From Bradyrhizobium sp. CSA112 (lineage in GTDB: Bacteria > Pseudomonadota > Alphaproteobacteria > Rhizobiales > Xanthobacteraceae), in contig NZ_JAACFS010000009.1 in assembly GCF_029051645.1 (NCBI RefSeq), forward strand, positions 62,001-126,000: a stretch of DNA of 64,000 nt, given 5' to 3'. A model generated the notes under the pieces. It did no database searches and was not told the DNA's origin. It was given only the letters and a program-made list of their open reading frames with translations. The position numbers and the translations under genes were made by a program. Shown one piece after another: positions 41,722 through 50,360 of the stretch (position 1 is the stretch's first letter; each line of letters begins with the position of its first letter).

Positions 41722-43752
41722 TTATGCCGCCCGCACCGAATTCAGGAACTTGCCGACCTCGCGCTTGAGGCGGCTTGAGTCTGATGACAGCGACTGCGCC
41801 GAGGAGAGCACTTGCGAGGAGGCCGTGCCGGTCTCGCCGGCGCCGCGCTGCACGTCGGTGATGTTGGCCGAGACCTGCTGGGTGCCCCGGGCCGCCTGCT
41901 GCACGTTGCGGGAGATTTCCTGGGTTGCGGCGCCCTGCTCTTCCACGGCGGCCGCAATGGTCGATGATATCTCCGACAACTTCTCGATGGTGCTGCTGAT
42001 CGCCTGGATCGCGCCGACCGACTCCTCGGTCGCGGCCTGGATGCCGGTGATCTGCTGACCGATCTCGCCGGTCGCTTTCGAGGTTTGTTCCGCCAGCGCC
42101 TTCACTTCGGAAGCCACCACGGCGAAGCCGCGGCCGGCATCGCCGGCGCGCGCCGCCTCGATGGTGGCGTTGAGCGCCAGCAAATTGGTCTGTTCGGCGA
42201 TGGTGTTGATGAGTTCGACCACCGCGCCGATGCGGGCCGCCGCCTTCGACAATTCGCTGACCCGGTCGTTGGTGGTGCGGGCCTGGTCGACGGCCTCGTT
42301 GGCCATCCGCGCCGATTCCTGAACCTGACGGCCGATTTCGGTGATGGACGACGCCATCTCCTCGGTGGAGGAGGCTACCGACTGCACATTGGTGGAGGCT
42401 TCCTCGGAAGCCGCGGCCACCATCGTGGTCAGCTCCTGGGCGCGCTCGGCGGTCGCCGTCAGCGTGCCGGCGGCGGATTCGAGTTCGGTAGATGCTGACG
42501 ACACGGTCTCCACGATCTGGCCGACCGCACCTTCGAAATCGTCGGCGAGCTTGATCATTTCGGCCTTGCGCCGCTGCGCCGCGACCTGGTCCTGCTCGAC
42601 CTTGGCCTCGGCTTCCTCACGCGCCTTTTGCTCGGCGTTCTCGCGAATGACGGTGACCGTCTTGGCGAGGTCGCCGATTTCGTCGCCGCGGCCGGCGCCG
42701 GGAATCTCGACATCGAGATCGCCGCCGGCCATCTTGCCCAACGCACCGTTCAGGCGCGTCATCGGACGTGCGACCCCGAGGAAGGAAAACACGACCGAGG
42801 CGATCAGCGACATGACGACGATGATCGCCATGATCAGATTGATGCGGTTGGCACGCTCGGTATCGGACATCACCGCGTCCTTGGAAACCTTCGCATCCTT
42901 CTGCGCACCCTCGACCGTCGCCTCCATCAGGCCGGCGACGTCAGCGGCAGCCTTGACGGTGCGGGTCGCGATGATTTCGCTCTTCGACTGCTCGGTCCTG
43001 ACAGCCTCCTCATTGGCGGCCAGGAAGCGCTTCACGATCGAGGAAAGGTTGCTGACCACGACCAGCAAATCCCGGTCATCGGCTTCGCCACGCAGCTTGT
43101 TGAAAACATCCTTCAGCGAGGCCTCGGTCTTGGCCATCTCCGTGACCAGGTTGGCATCGCCGGTGGCGCCGAGCTTCCAGGCAGCCGCCCGCAGCGCGTT
43201 CACCTTGCCATCGGCCTGAAACAGCAAACGCTCGATCTCGAGACGGTTGTCCAGCTTCGCCATGGCCGGCAACTTCATCTGAGTATCGACCGACTTGTTC
43301 CATTCTTCGGAAATGACCGACCGCTTCTCGATCTGCGCCAGCAGCGTCGTCTGCGCCTTCGCGAGATCTTCCACTGCCGCGGCAAAGCCTTCCATCAAGG
43401 CCTTGGTCTTCTGGAGCTGTTCTTTGGCTTCCGGCCGCTGCGCCATTGCCAGCGCCGCCTCCAGCTCCTTTGCCGCGCTCGCCTTGTGGTGCTGCAAATC
43501 GGCAAGGGCCTTTTCGACTTCCGCCGGAGTTCTCGCCAGGCGGACATCGCCGGCGGCAAGCTGAATCTTGCGCAGGTCGATATGCGCGGCGAGCGCATTA
43601 CCCGCCACCTGCTGCGATCGGGCGGCGCGCTCGCTGGATTCCTCGATCTTCGATTCGGTGACCATCTGGTTGGCCACCATGCCGATCGCCAGCAAGACGC
43701 CGACCGCCCCGGCCAAGCCGAGTTTGTTTCCGATACGGTTGAGCTTGATCAT
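41722..43752 (-). CDS. Methyl-accepting chemotaxis protein 3, long helical sensor
   Basis: A 676-residue receptor from the ATG at 43752. First membrane helix near 11-28 (LGLAGAVGVLLAIGMVANQM). A large, almost wholly helical periplasmic part of about 270 residues resembles HBM/two-bundle sensors (RLARTPAEVEKALADLQHHK, DLLVVVSNLSSIVKRFLAAN). Second membrane helix near 310-332 (LIMAIIVVMSLIASVVFSFL). Then HAMP (ARPMTRLNGALGKMAGGDLD) and the common signalling half. It has NTIAEQTNLLALNATIEAARAGDAGRGF, with E and D where the others have G and E. It ends FLNSVRAA. Confidence 0.93.
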   Translation of the reverse strand: MIKLNRIGNKLGLAGAVGVLLAIGMVANQMVTESKIEESSERAARSQQVAGNALAAHIDLRKIQLAAGDVRLARTPAEVEKALADLQHHKASAAKELEAALAMAQRPEAKEQLQKTKALMEGFAAAVEDLAKAQTTLLAQIEKRSVISEEWNKSVDTQMKLPAMAKLDNRLEIERLLFQADGKVNALRAAAWKLGATGDANLVTEMAKTEASLKDVFNKLRGEADDRDLLVVVSNLSSIVKRFLAANEEAVRTEQSKSEIIATRTVKAAADVAGLMEATVEGAQKDAKVSKDAVMSDTERANRINLIMAIIVVMSLIASVVFSFLGVARPMTRLNGALGKMAGGDLDVEIPGAGRGDEIGDLAKTVTVIRENAEQKAREEAEAKVEQDQVAAQRRKAEMIKLADDFEGAVGQIVETVSSASTELESAAGTLTATAERAQELTTMVAAASEEASTNVQSVASSTEEMASSITEIGRQVQESARMANEAVDQARTTNDRVSELSKAAARIGAVVELINTIAEQTNLLALNATIEAARAGDAGRGFAVVASEVKALAEQTSKATGEIGQQITGIQAATEESVGAIQAISSTIEKLSEISSTIAAAVEEQGAATQEISRNVQQAARGTQQVSANITDVQRGAGETGTASSQVLSSAQSLSSDSSRLKREVGKFLNSVRAA

Positions 43753-43848
43753 GACGACGACCCCAAATTTTTCTGAAGCGGAATTTGCAACGGAACCGGC
43801 AACCTGCGCATGCAAATCCCGAAGATGCGGGCCAGCGTAGCGGCGACC

Positions 43849-43854
43849 GGTTAA
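43849..43854 (-). promoter_or_regulatory. TTAACC word upstream of MCP 3
   Basis: The minus strand reads TTAACC 97 bp upstream of the MCP 3 start. Listed because the other three receptor genes carry a TTAAC word too. Candidate only. Confidence 0.25.
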
Positions 43855-43967
43855 TTTCCGCTTGCGCGAAACTACGGAAAACCCAATCGGGTTGTAGCGC
43901 CATCGACTTCGCGCCAGGCGCGAAAAGGCGCGGCCTTTTCGGGAGCCGGCCTGCCGGCGGCCGGTTG

Positions 43968-45659
43968 TCAGGCTGCCCGAACCGACTCCAGAAACTTGCC
44001 GACCTCGAGCCTGAGGCGCTTGCTGTCGCCCGACAGCGACCGCGCCGCCGACAGCACCTGTGACGAGGCGGCGCCGGTTTCGCCGGCCCCGCGCTGCACA
44101 TCGGTGACGTTGGCGGAAACCTGCTGGGTGCCCTCGGCCGCCTGCTGCACGTTGCGGGAGATTTCCTGCGTCGCTGCGCCCTGCTCTTCCACGGCGGCCG
44201 CGATGGTCGAGGCGATCTCGGCCAGCCTTTCAATGGTGCCGCTGATCTCCTTGATCGCATTCACCGACTCCTGGGTCGCGCCCTGGATGCCCGTGATCTG
44301 CTGGCTGATCTCGCCGGTGGCTTTTGCGGTCTGCTCGGCCAGCGCCTTCACCTCGGAGGCCACCACGGCAAAGCCGCGGCCGGCCTCGCCGGCGCGCGCC
44401 GCCTCGATGGTGGCGTTGAGCGCCAGCAGATTGGTCTGGCCCGCGATGGTGTTGATGAGTTCCACCACGTCGCCGATCCGGCTCGCCGCCTTGGACAATT
44501 GGCTGACGCGATCGTTGGTGACGCGGGCCTGACCGACCGCGTCCGTCGCCATCCGCGCCGATTCCTGCACCTGGCGGCCGATCTCGCCGACCGAGGTGGA
44601 AAGCTCTTCGGTCGCAGACGCCACCGACTGCACGTTGGTGGAGGCTTCTTCGGAGGCCGAGGCCACAGCCGTGGTCAGGGCCTGCGAGCGTTCGGCAGTC
44701 GCCGACAGCATGCCGGCCGAAGCTTCGAGCTGGGTCGACGCCGACGACACCGTCTGCACGATCTCGCCGATTACGTTTTCGAAGTTACGGGTGATGCCGT
44801 CGACCCGCCGGCCGCGCTCGATCTTGGCTTCGGCGTCGGCGGCTGCGGCGGCATCCGCTGCCTTCTTGGCAATCAAAGCCTGCTTGAATACCTGCAAGGT
44901 GTCCGCCATCGCGCCGATTTCCGTCTTCTCGCCCTGATGCGGCACATCCGCGCTCAAGTCGCCGTTGCCCAGCGCCTGCATCGGGGTCACGATCGAGGCG
45001 ATGCCATCAGATACGTCGTGAACCAGATAATAGCTGACGGCGATGCCAATGAGCACGGCCGCGCAGAGGATCACGGCCAGCATGATCAAGGCGGAAGCGT
45101 AACTGTCGGCCGCGTCCTGTGCCGCCTTGTCGGCGCCTGTGTTGTTGAGGTCGATACTTTTCTTCAGGACGGCATCGGCCTGGAGCCCGATCTTGTTCAC
45201 GGTCGTTGCATTCAGGTCGTTGGCTTCAGTGGGAATCTGGCCGACCGCATTGCGGGACAGTTCCATGACTTCCTGGGTGCCCCTGCGGTATTTATCCCAG
45301 AGCTGCGCCCACTCGCTATACAGCGCGCGCTCTTCCGCCGACGTAATCAGCGGCTCGTAGGCCGCGCGGATCTTGGTGTTGGCCTCGATCACGGCAGCCA
45401 GGGTCTTTTCCGTCGCCAGCTTTTCTTCCAGCGTCTCAGACAGCATGTGCTCGCGGATCACGTTGCGATAGGTGATGACGCCGGCGCGCAAATCACCCAG
45501 CACGCGAACGCTCGGCATCCAGCTTGTCGCGATGTCCACCGTGTTGGCGTTGATGGCCCGCATGTTCCGGACCGCGAGCAGGCCCATGCCCGTCATGGCG
45601 GCGAGCAGGAAGGCGACCACGACGATGATCTTGGTGCGGATGGAGTACCTGGCGAACAT
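43968..45659 (-). CDS. Methyl-accepting chemotaxis protein 4, four-helix-bundle sensor
   Basis: A 563-residue receptor. The first membrane helix (IIVVVAFLLAAMTGMGLLAV) is followed by the MCP four-helix-bundle (4HB) pattern: NMRAINANTVDIATSWMPSV and GDLRAGVITYRNVIREHML, then SEWAQLWDKYRRGTQEVMEL. Second membrane helix SALIMLAVILCAAVLIGIAV, then HAMP-like linker and the shared signalling half. It ends FLESVRAA. It is the most upstream of the four receptors and lies 185 bp from otnK, but no sign links its ligand to threonate. Confidence 0.93.
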   Translation of the reverse strand: MFARYSIRTKIIVVVAFLLAAMTGMGLLAVRNMRAINANTVDIATSWMPSVRVLGDLRAGVITYRNVIREHMLSETLEEKLATEKTLAAVIEANTKIRAAYEPLITSAEERALYSEWAQLWDKYRRGTQEVMELSRNAVGQIPTEANDLNATTVNKIGLQADAVLKKSIDLNNTGADKAAQDAADSYASALIMLAVILCAAVLIGIAVSYYLVHDVSDGIASIVTPMQALGNGDLSADVPHQGEKTEIGAMADTLQVFKQALIAKKAADAAAAADAEAKIERGRRVDGITRNFENVIGEIVQTVSSASTQLEASAGMLSATAERSQALTTAVASASEEASTNVQSVASATEELSTSVGEIGRQVQESARMATDAVGQARVTNDRVSQLSKAASRIGDVVELINTIAGQTNLLALNATIEAARAGEAGRGFAVVASEVKALAEQTAKATGEISQQITGIQGATQESVNAIKEISGTIERLAEIASTIAAAVEEQGAATQEISRNVQQAAEGTQQVSANVTDVQRGAGETGAASSQVLSAARSLSGDSKRLRLEVGKFLESVRAA

Positions 45660-45776
45660 GGCTGGAATCTCTTGGTCTTGGGCGCGCGGGGGAGCACGCC
45701 GGATGGCGGCAAGGCGGGAAGACTGGAAGACGGAGAATGCCTCGCCGACATCAAACCTGATGCGTCCTCAGGTTGA

Positions 45777-45782
45777 GTTAAC
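45777..45782. promoter_or_regulatory. GTTAAC palindrome upstream of MCP 4
   Basis: GTTAAC 118 bp before the MCP 4 start. It fits the recurring TTAAC word upstream of each receptor gene. Candidate only. Confidence 0.25.
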
Positions 45783-45844
45783 GCGCGTTGGCAAAAATAC
45801 CGACGCGAGCCGACCTCACCGGGACATAAACGCCGTTGTGGCGA

Positions 45845-47122
45845 TCAGCGCATCAGCTTCAGCGCATCGGAAAAAAACTCGGGCCCGCCGAAATTGCCCG
45901 ATTTCAGGGCAAGCAACATCTCGCCGCTGTCGGCGCCAACCGCGCTCAAAACCGGCACTCCTGCAGCGATTTCTGCGCCTACCAGGAATCCGGGAATGTG
46001 CAGGCGATCGACGACGGCGCCTGAAGTTTCACCGCCTGCGACCACCAATCGCCGCACGCCTGAGCGCACCAAGCCTTCCGCAATATCGGCCATCGCCTGC
46101 TCGATGGCATGCCCGGCTGCATCGCGGCCATGCCTAGATTGCAGAGCTGCGACCTGATCCGGCGTCGAGCTGCTGGCGATCAGAATCGGGCCGTCGCTGA
46201 TTCGGTCGCTCGCCCAGGCCAGCGCGCGACGTGCCTCGGTAGGGCCCGCGATGATCTGTTCGGGATCGAGGTGCAGGACGGCCATGGTCTTTTCGGCATT
46301 GGCGATCTGCGCCAGCGTCGCCTGCGAACAGCTCCCCGCCAGGCACGCCGCCGGCCCGCCGACCGGCGCCCCGGACGCCGCACCTGCGGAAGCCGGTTTG
46401 ACCTTTCCGGAGGCCACCAGCGCCCGGGCGAGACCGAGGCCGATCCCGGACGCGCCGACCGACAGGCGATGATCCAGCGCGACGGTGCCGATGGTTTCGA
46501 GATCGCGGTCGAACACGGCATCGATGATCGCAGCGCCGATGTTCTTTGCCGAGAGATCGGCAAGACGTTCGCGAACCGCATCCGCGCCGCGCGAAAGCGT
46601 GGCGAGATCCACCAGCCCGACCTTGGTCTGGCTCTGGCGCGCCAGCACCCGCACCAGGTTGGAATCGTGCATCGGGTTGAGCGGGTGATCCTTCAGCGGG
46701 CTCTCGTTCAGCGGCACGCTGCCCACGAACAAATTGCCCTGGTAGACGGTGCGGCCGGTTTCCGGAAAGGCCGGGGTCACCAGCACGATGGTCTCGCCCG
46801 AGTCGGCGCGCAGCGCATCCATCACCGGGCCGATATTTCCGGCATCCGTGGAATCGAAGGTCGAGCAGATCTTGAACAGCACGTGACCTGCGCCGCGGCC
46901 GCGCAGCCATTTCTCCGCAGCACGCGAACGCGTCACGGCGAGGCCAGCCTCGATCGAGCGGCTCTTGAGCGACACCACGACCGCATCGACCTCGGGCAGT
47001 GCCAGATCGTCCGATGGCACGCCGATGGTCTGCACCGTGCGCAGGCCGCAGCGGGTCAGCGTGTTGGCGAGATCGGAGGCGCCGGTGTAGTCGTCGGCGA
47101 TGCAGCCCAAAGACAATTTCAC
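45845..47122 (-). CDS. otnK: 3-oxo-tetronate kinase OtnK (DUF1537 family)
   Basis: A 425-residue two-domain kinase. The N-terminal substrate domain has GCIADDYTGASDLANTL and KICSTFDSTDAGNIGPV, and the C-terminal ATP domain has VVAGGETSGAVVD and ADSGEMLLALKSGNFGG. OtnK phosphorylates 3-oxo-tetronate to the 4-phosphate in L-threonate catabolism. The start is GTG, and GTGA overlaps the stop of the otnI gene. Its assignment as OtnK rather than another DUF1537 kinase rests on otnI, ltnD and otnC being beside it. Confidence 0.93.
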   Translation of the reverse strand: MKLSLGCIADDYTGASDLANTLTRCGLRTVQTIGVPSDDLALPEVDAVVVSLKSRSIEAGLAVTRSRAAEKWLRGRGAGHVLFKICSTFDSTDAGNIGPVMDALRADSGETIVLVTPAFPETGRTVYQGNLFVGSVPLNESPLKDHPLNPMHDSNLVRVLARQSQTKVGLVDLATLSRGADAVRERLADLSAKNIGAAIIDAVFDRDLETIGTVALDHRLSVGASGIGLGLARALVASGKVKPASAGAASGAPVGGPAACLAGSCSQATLAQIANAEKTMAVLHLDPEQIIAGPTEARRALAWASDRISDGPILIASSSTPDQVAALQSRHGRDAAGHAIEQAMADIAEGLVRSGVRRLVVAGGETSGAVVDRLHIPGFLVGAEIAAGVPVLSAVGADSGEMLLALKSGNFGGPEFFSDALKLMR

Positions 47123-47901
47123 GGTTTCACTCCGGCATAGGGTTTGAACCAGGCAAGCCCCTCGGTGGTCTTGCCGCGCGGGTTATATTCGCAGCCGACG
47201 AAGCCGCCATAGCCAAGCCGGTCGAGCTCGGTGAACAGGAACGGATAGTTCAGCTCCTCACCGTCAGGCTCGTTGCGCGAGGGGATGCTGGCGATCTGGA
47301 CATGGCCTGTGATCGGCATCATCTCGCGCAGCCGCATGGTGACGTCGCCGTGGATGATCTGGCAGTGGTAGATGTCGAACTGCAGCTTCAGGTTCGGGAT
47401 CTTCAATTCGGTAATCAGGTCGCGCGCGAAGTTAAAATCGTTGAGGAAGTAGCCTGGCACGTTGCGCGCGTTGATCGGCTCGATCACGACGTCGAGACCG
47501 TGAGGCGCATAGAATTCGGCCGCCCACGTCACCGATTTATAAAACTGCTCGACGGCTTTCGGTTCGCTCCGGTTGGCGATGCCGGCCATCAGATGCAGCC
47601 GCTTGACGCCGGTCGCCTGTGCGTAAGGAAGCGCCGTCTCAAGGCTGCGCTTCAGATCGTCAAAACGCTCCGGCAGCGCGGCAAAGCCTTTTTCACCTGC
47701 GTCCCAATTGCCCGGCGGGAGATTGAACAGCGCCTGCGTCAGGCCGTTCTTCTTCAACCTTTCGCCGACGGCCTCCGCGGGATGATCGTAGGGAAACAAA
47801 AATTCAACCGCGGCAAAGCCCGCTTTCGCCGCCGCCGCGAAGCGGTCGAGGAACGGGACTTCGGTGAACATCATGGAGAGATTGGCGGCAAAGCGCGGCA
47901 T
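47119..47901 (-). CDS. otnI: 2-oxo-tetronate isomerase OtnI
   Basis: A 260-residue TIM barrel of the hydroxypyruvate-isomerase-like family: MPRFAANLSMMFTEVPFLDR at the start, VVIEPINARNVPGYFLND (metal-binding Glu), LKLQFDIYHCQIIHGD (Asp/His ligands), and EYNPRGKTTEGLAW at the end. OtnI interconverts 2-oxo- and 3-oxo-tetronate. It sits between ltnD (26 bp upstream) and otnK (4-bp overlap), so the three are one operon in reaction order. Confidence 0.93.
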   Translation of the reverse strand: MPRFAANLSMMFTEVPFLDRFAAAAKAGFAAVEFLFPYDHPAEAVGERLKKNGLTQALFNLPPGNWDAGEKGFAALPERFDDLKRSLETALPYAQATGVKRLHLMAGIANRSEPKAVEQFYKSVTWAAEFYAPHGLDVVIEPINARNVPGYFLNDFNFARDLITELKIPNLKLQFDIYHCQIIHGDVTMRLREMMPITGHVQIASIPSRNEPDGEELNYPFLFTELDRLGYGGFVGCEYNPRGKTTEGLAWFKPYAGVKP

Positions 47902-47927
47902 CGGCGGTCCTCTTCTTGATCCTGGCT

Positions 47928-48842
47928 CTATTTCGGCTCGCCCGGCAGATGCGTGCCGGTGACGCGGGCATACATCCGCGCCACCGAGGCGTCGTCGTCG
48001 CGGCCCATGCCTGATGCGGCCGTCATCAGAAACATCTGCAGCGCAGCAGCCGCAACCGGCACCGGGAATTTCTGAGAGCGCGCCATGTCCTGGATAATGC
48101 CGAGGTCTTTGACGAAAATCTCGACCGCGCTGCGCGGCGCATAGTCGCCGTCGAGCACATGCGGCACGCGGTTTTCAAACATCCAGGAATTGCCGGCAGA
48201 GGCCGTGATCACCTCGTAGACCTTTCGGATGTCGAGACCCTGCTTGGCGGCAAACGCGATCGCCTCCGACGCGGCGGCGATGTGCACGCCCGCGAGCAAC
48301 TGGTTGATCATCTTGAAGGCGGCGCCCTGGCCGGCGGCGTCGCCGAGTTCGTAAAGCTTTGCGGCCATGGCATCGAGCGCCGGGCGCGCTTTGGCAAAGG
48401 CCGCCGGACTGCCGGATGCCAGGATCGTGAGTTCGCCCTGCGCCGCGCGCTGTGCGCCGCCTGAAATCGGCGCGTCGAGGTAGTGCCGCCCGGTTCCCTC
48501 CAACTGCTTGGCGAGCCGGCGCGCGACGTCGGGGTCCATGGTGGCAGAGGAGATAAACACCGCGCCCTTCCCCAAGGTTTCGGCGACGCCATTGGGGCCG
48601 AACAAAATGGTCTCGGTTTGGGCTGCGTTGACGACCACGCTGACGACGATGTCGGCGGATTTCGCGGCTTCCGCCGGCGTCCCGGCGCCCTTGCCACCGT
48701 CAGCCACAAACCGCGCCACGGTATCCGCCGAGACGTCGCAGCCGGTGACTTCGAGGCCGGCGCGGCGCAGCGAGGTCGCCATGCCGAACCCCATCGAGCC
48801 CAGCCCGATGACGGCAACACGCGGTTTGGCGGATTCTGGCAT
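47928..48842 (-). CDS. ltnD: L-threonate dehydrogenase LtnD
   Basis: A 304-residue beta-hydroxyacid dehydrogenase. NAD motif VIGLGSMGFGMA near residues 10-21, substrate motif DAPISGGAQRAAQGELT, and catalytic Lys in AAFKMINQLLAGVHIAAASEA. The ATG at 48842 is preferred to one 15 bases further out. LtnD oxidises L-threonate C2 with NAD+ to 2-oxo-tetronate, the first step of the pathway. The GxGxxG loop followed by Asp (CDVSADT) fits NAD preference. It is divergent from otnC across a 129-bp promoter region. Confidence 0.92.
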   Translation of the reverse strand: MPESAKPRVAVIGLGSMGFGMATSLRRAGLEVTGCDVSADTVARFVADGGKGAGTPAEAAKSADIVVSVVVNAAQTETILFGPNGVAETLGKGAVFISSATMDPDVARRLAKQLEGTGRHYLDAPISGGAQRAAQGELTILASGSPAAFAKARPALDAMAAKLYELGDAAGQGAAFKMINQLLAGVHIAAASEAIAFAAKQGLDIRKVYEVITASAGNSWMFENRVPHVLDGDYAPRSAVEIFVKDLGIIQDMARSQKFPVPVAAAALQMFLMTAASGMGRDDDASVARMYARVTGTHLPGEPK

Positions 48843-48971
48843 GCGGCGGTCCCTCAAATGGTTTCATTTTAGCCGCGATCTGGCCGGCGGCTTTGCCTCT
48901 GGGTATCACGGCTTGGCCGCGCTGCCAAAGCGTGGGACAAGACAAAAAAGGGATGCCGCCGGAATACTGAC
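48843..48971. promoter_or_regulatory. Divergent promoter region ltnD / otnC
   Basis: 129 bp that must start both arms of the threonate pathway. No dedicated regulator (GntR or DeoR) is next to it and no clear operator palindrome was seen; regulation is likely from elsewhere. Confidence 0.5.
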
Positions 48972-49634
48972 ATGAGCGAAACCAGGATCCGTGAGGAAAT
49001 CTGCCGCCTCGGCCGCTCGCTGTTCGAGCGCGGGCTGACGCCGGGCTCCTCGGGCAATATCAGCGTGAAACTCGACGATGGCGGCTGGCTGGTGACGCCG
49101 ACCAATGCCTCGCTGGGCTCGCTCGATCCGGCGCGGATGTCCCGGCTTGGCCCCGACGGACGGCTGACGTCCGGCGATGCACCGACCAAGGAAGTCCCGC
49201 TGCACACCGCGCTCTACCAGACCCGTAGCGCCGCGCGCGCCGTGGTGCATCTGCATTCGACTCACTCGGTGGCATTGTCGATGCTGCCGGAGATCGACCC
49301 CCGCGCCGCGCTGCCGCCGATGACGCCTTATTATCTGATGAAATGCGGCCACACCGCGCTCTTGCCCTACTACCGCCCCGGCGATCCCGCGGTCGCCGAC
49401 GCCATCAAGGGGCTGGCCGGGAAATACTCATCCGTGCTGCTCGCCAATCATGGGCCGGTGGTATCGGGCGACACGCTGGAGGCTGCGGTGTTCGCGATGG
49501 AGGAGCTGGAGGAGACGGCGAAATTGTATTTGCTGCTGCGCGGACTGAATCCGCGGTATCTGTCGCCGGCGCAGGTGAAGGATTTGACGAAGGTGTTTGG
49601 GCTAACGCTGCCGGAGCATGACGAGCATACATAG
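48972..49634 (+). CDS. otnC: 3-oxo-tetronate 4-phosphate decarboxylase OtnC
   Basis: A 220-residue class II aldolase/adducin-fold enzyme. GLTPGSSGNISVKLDDG is the phosphate-binding N-terminus, and the zinc ligands are HLHS (two His) and a later His in ANHGPVV, with the acidic E in TKEVPLHTALY. OtnC decarboxylates 3-oxo-tetronate 4-phosphate to dihydroxyacetone phosphate, completing the route from threonate to glycolysis. It is separated from the other three genes by orientation, an unusual layout. Its last ~75 bp are present again, decayed, at 50211-50285. Confidence 0.92.
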   Translation: MSETRIREEICRLGRSLFERGLTPGSSGNISVKLDDGGWLVTPTNASLGSLDPARMSRLGPDGRLTSGDAPTKEVPLHTALYQTRSAARAVVHLHSTHSVALSMLPEIDPRAALPPMTPYYLMKCGHTALLPYYRPGDPAVADAIKGLAGKYSSVLLANHGPVVSGDTLEAAVFAMEELEETAKLYLLLRGLNPRYLSPAQVKDLTKVFGLTLPEHDEHT

Positions 49635-49710
49635 CGATTATGCCAAACTCTCTCCACGTCATTGCGAGCGAAGCGAAGCAATCCAGGGGCCACGGGAAGA
49701 CTGATTGCTT
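49561..49710 (+). repeat. Direct repeat copy 1: otnC 3' end plus left repeat arm
   Basis: Contains the last 74 bases of otnC and the following gattatgccaaactctctcc. It is repeated with about 85 percent identity by eye at 50211-50360, where the coding part is broken. The identity estimate is from visual alignment. Confidence 0.85.
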
Positions 49711-50134
49711 CAGCGCTAGCGCCCCCACAATGACGGCGGAGAGATCGGATGAAACAGCCCTGCGTCTACATCATGGCGAGCCGCCGCAACGGGACACTCT
49801 ATACCGGCGTGACAAGCAACCTGCCGAAACGGGCTTTTGAACATCGCGAAGGCTTGGTTGCGGGGTTTTCAAAGAAGCACGCGTGCAAGATTCTGGTTTG
49901 GTACGAGCTTCACGGCAGCATGATCGAGGCCATCACTCGCGAAAAACAAATCAAGGCAGGCAGCCGCGCCAAGAAGCTGGCGCTGATTGAGGGTCATAAC
50001 CCCAGTTGGAAGGATCTTTACGGCGATCTCATTTGAGTTCGTCATTTCGCGGAGCATGGTCGACGTGCCCCCAGACCGTCTCCGCGGTGAAATTTCTGGA
50101 TTGCTTCGCTTCGCTCGCAATGACGCGGAGAGAG
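49648..50134. mobile_element. Putative GIY-YIG-bearing element with 39-bp inverted ends (family J)
   Basis: The ends 49648-49686 and 50096-50134 are inverted copies with one mismatch in 39 (left end ctctctccacgtcattgcga). Between them is a single gene, the GIY-YIG nuclease. A second, diverged right-end sequence (aatgacggcggagag) lies at 49733-49744, four bases before the start codon, so a complete short palindrome may precede the gene. No target-site duplication is clear. Whether it moves is inference. Confidence 0.6.
49749..50036 (+). CDS. Small GIY-YIG nuclease-domain protein
   Basis: A 95-residue single-domain GIY-YIG protein of the UPF0213/YhbQ kind. The two signature strands are VYIMASRRNGTLYTGVTS (VYI for GIY, YTG for YIG). 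Conserved residues of the domain are present: Y18, R28 in NLPKRAFEHREG, H32, E65 in ITREKQIKAG and N84 in GHNPSW. There is no DNA-binding or HNH extension. GGAGAG eight bases upstream, contributed by the end of a family J repeat, serves as ribosome binding site. Its position between inverted repeat arms suggests a link with those repeats. Confidence 0.9.
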   Translation: MKQPCVYIMASRRNGTLYTGVTSNLPKRAFEHREGLVAGFSKKHACKILVWYELHGSMIEAITREKQIKAGSRAKKLALIEGHNPSWKDLYGDLI

Positions 50135-50174
50135 CTTACTGTCTCCGCTCTACCGCAATTAGAGCCTCAGCAGC

Positions 50175-50206
50175 CGTAGCCCGGATGAGCGAGGCGACAT
50201 CCGGGG
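50175..50206. repeat. Short palindromic repeat, family K
   Basis: cgtagcccggatgagcgagg followed by cgacatccgggg: an imperfect hairpin (ccggat / atccgg). It sits at the left border of the second otnC-tail copy. A single copy in this window. Confidence 0.6.
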
Positions 50207-50210
50207 TTTC

Positions 50211-50360
50211 TGTCGCCGGACCAAGTGAAGGATTTGACTGACATGTTCGGGCCCCGCCGGAGCATGGGGAGCACACATTAGCGATTATATGCCAAGCTCT
50301 CTCCACGTCATTGCGAGCGAAGCGAAGCAATTCAGGGGCCACGGAAAGACTGATTGCTTC
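50211..50360 (+). pseudogene. Decayed duplicate of the otnC 3' end plus left repeat arm
   Basis: It matches 49561-49710: tgtcgccgga ... gtgaaggatttgac ... ccggagcatg ... agcgattat ... gccaagctctctcc, with indels that break the reading frame. Only the tail of the gene is present; no upstream otnC sequence accompanies it. It makes part of the 448-bp gap 50037-50484, which holds no intact gene. Confidence 0.75.
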
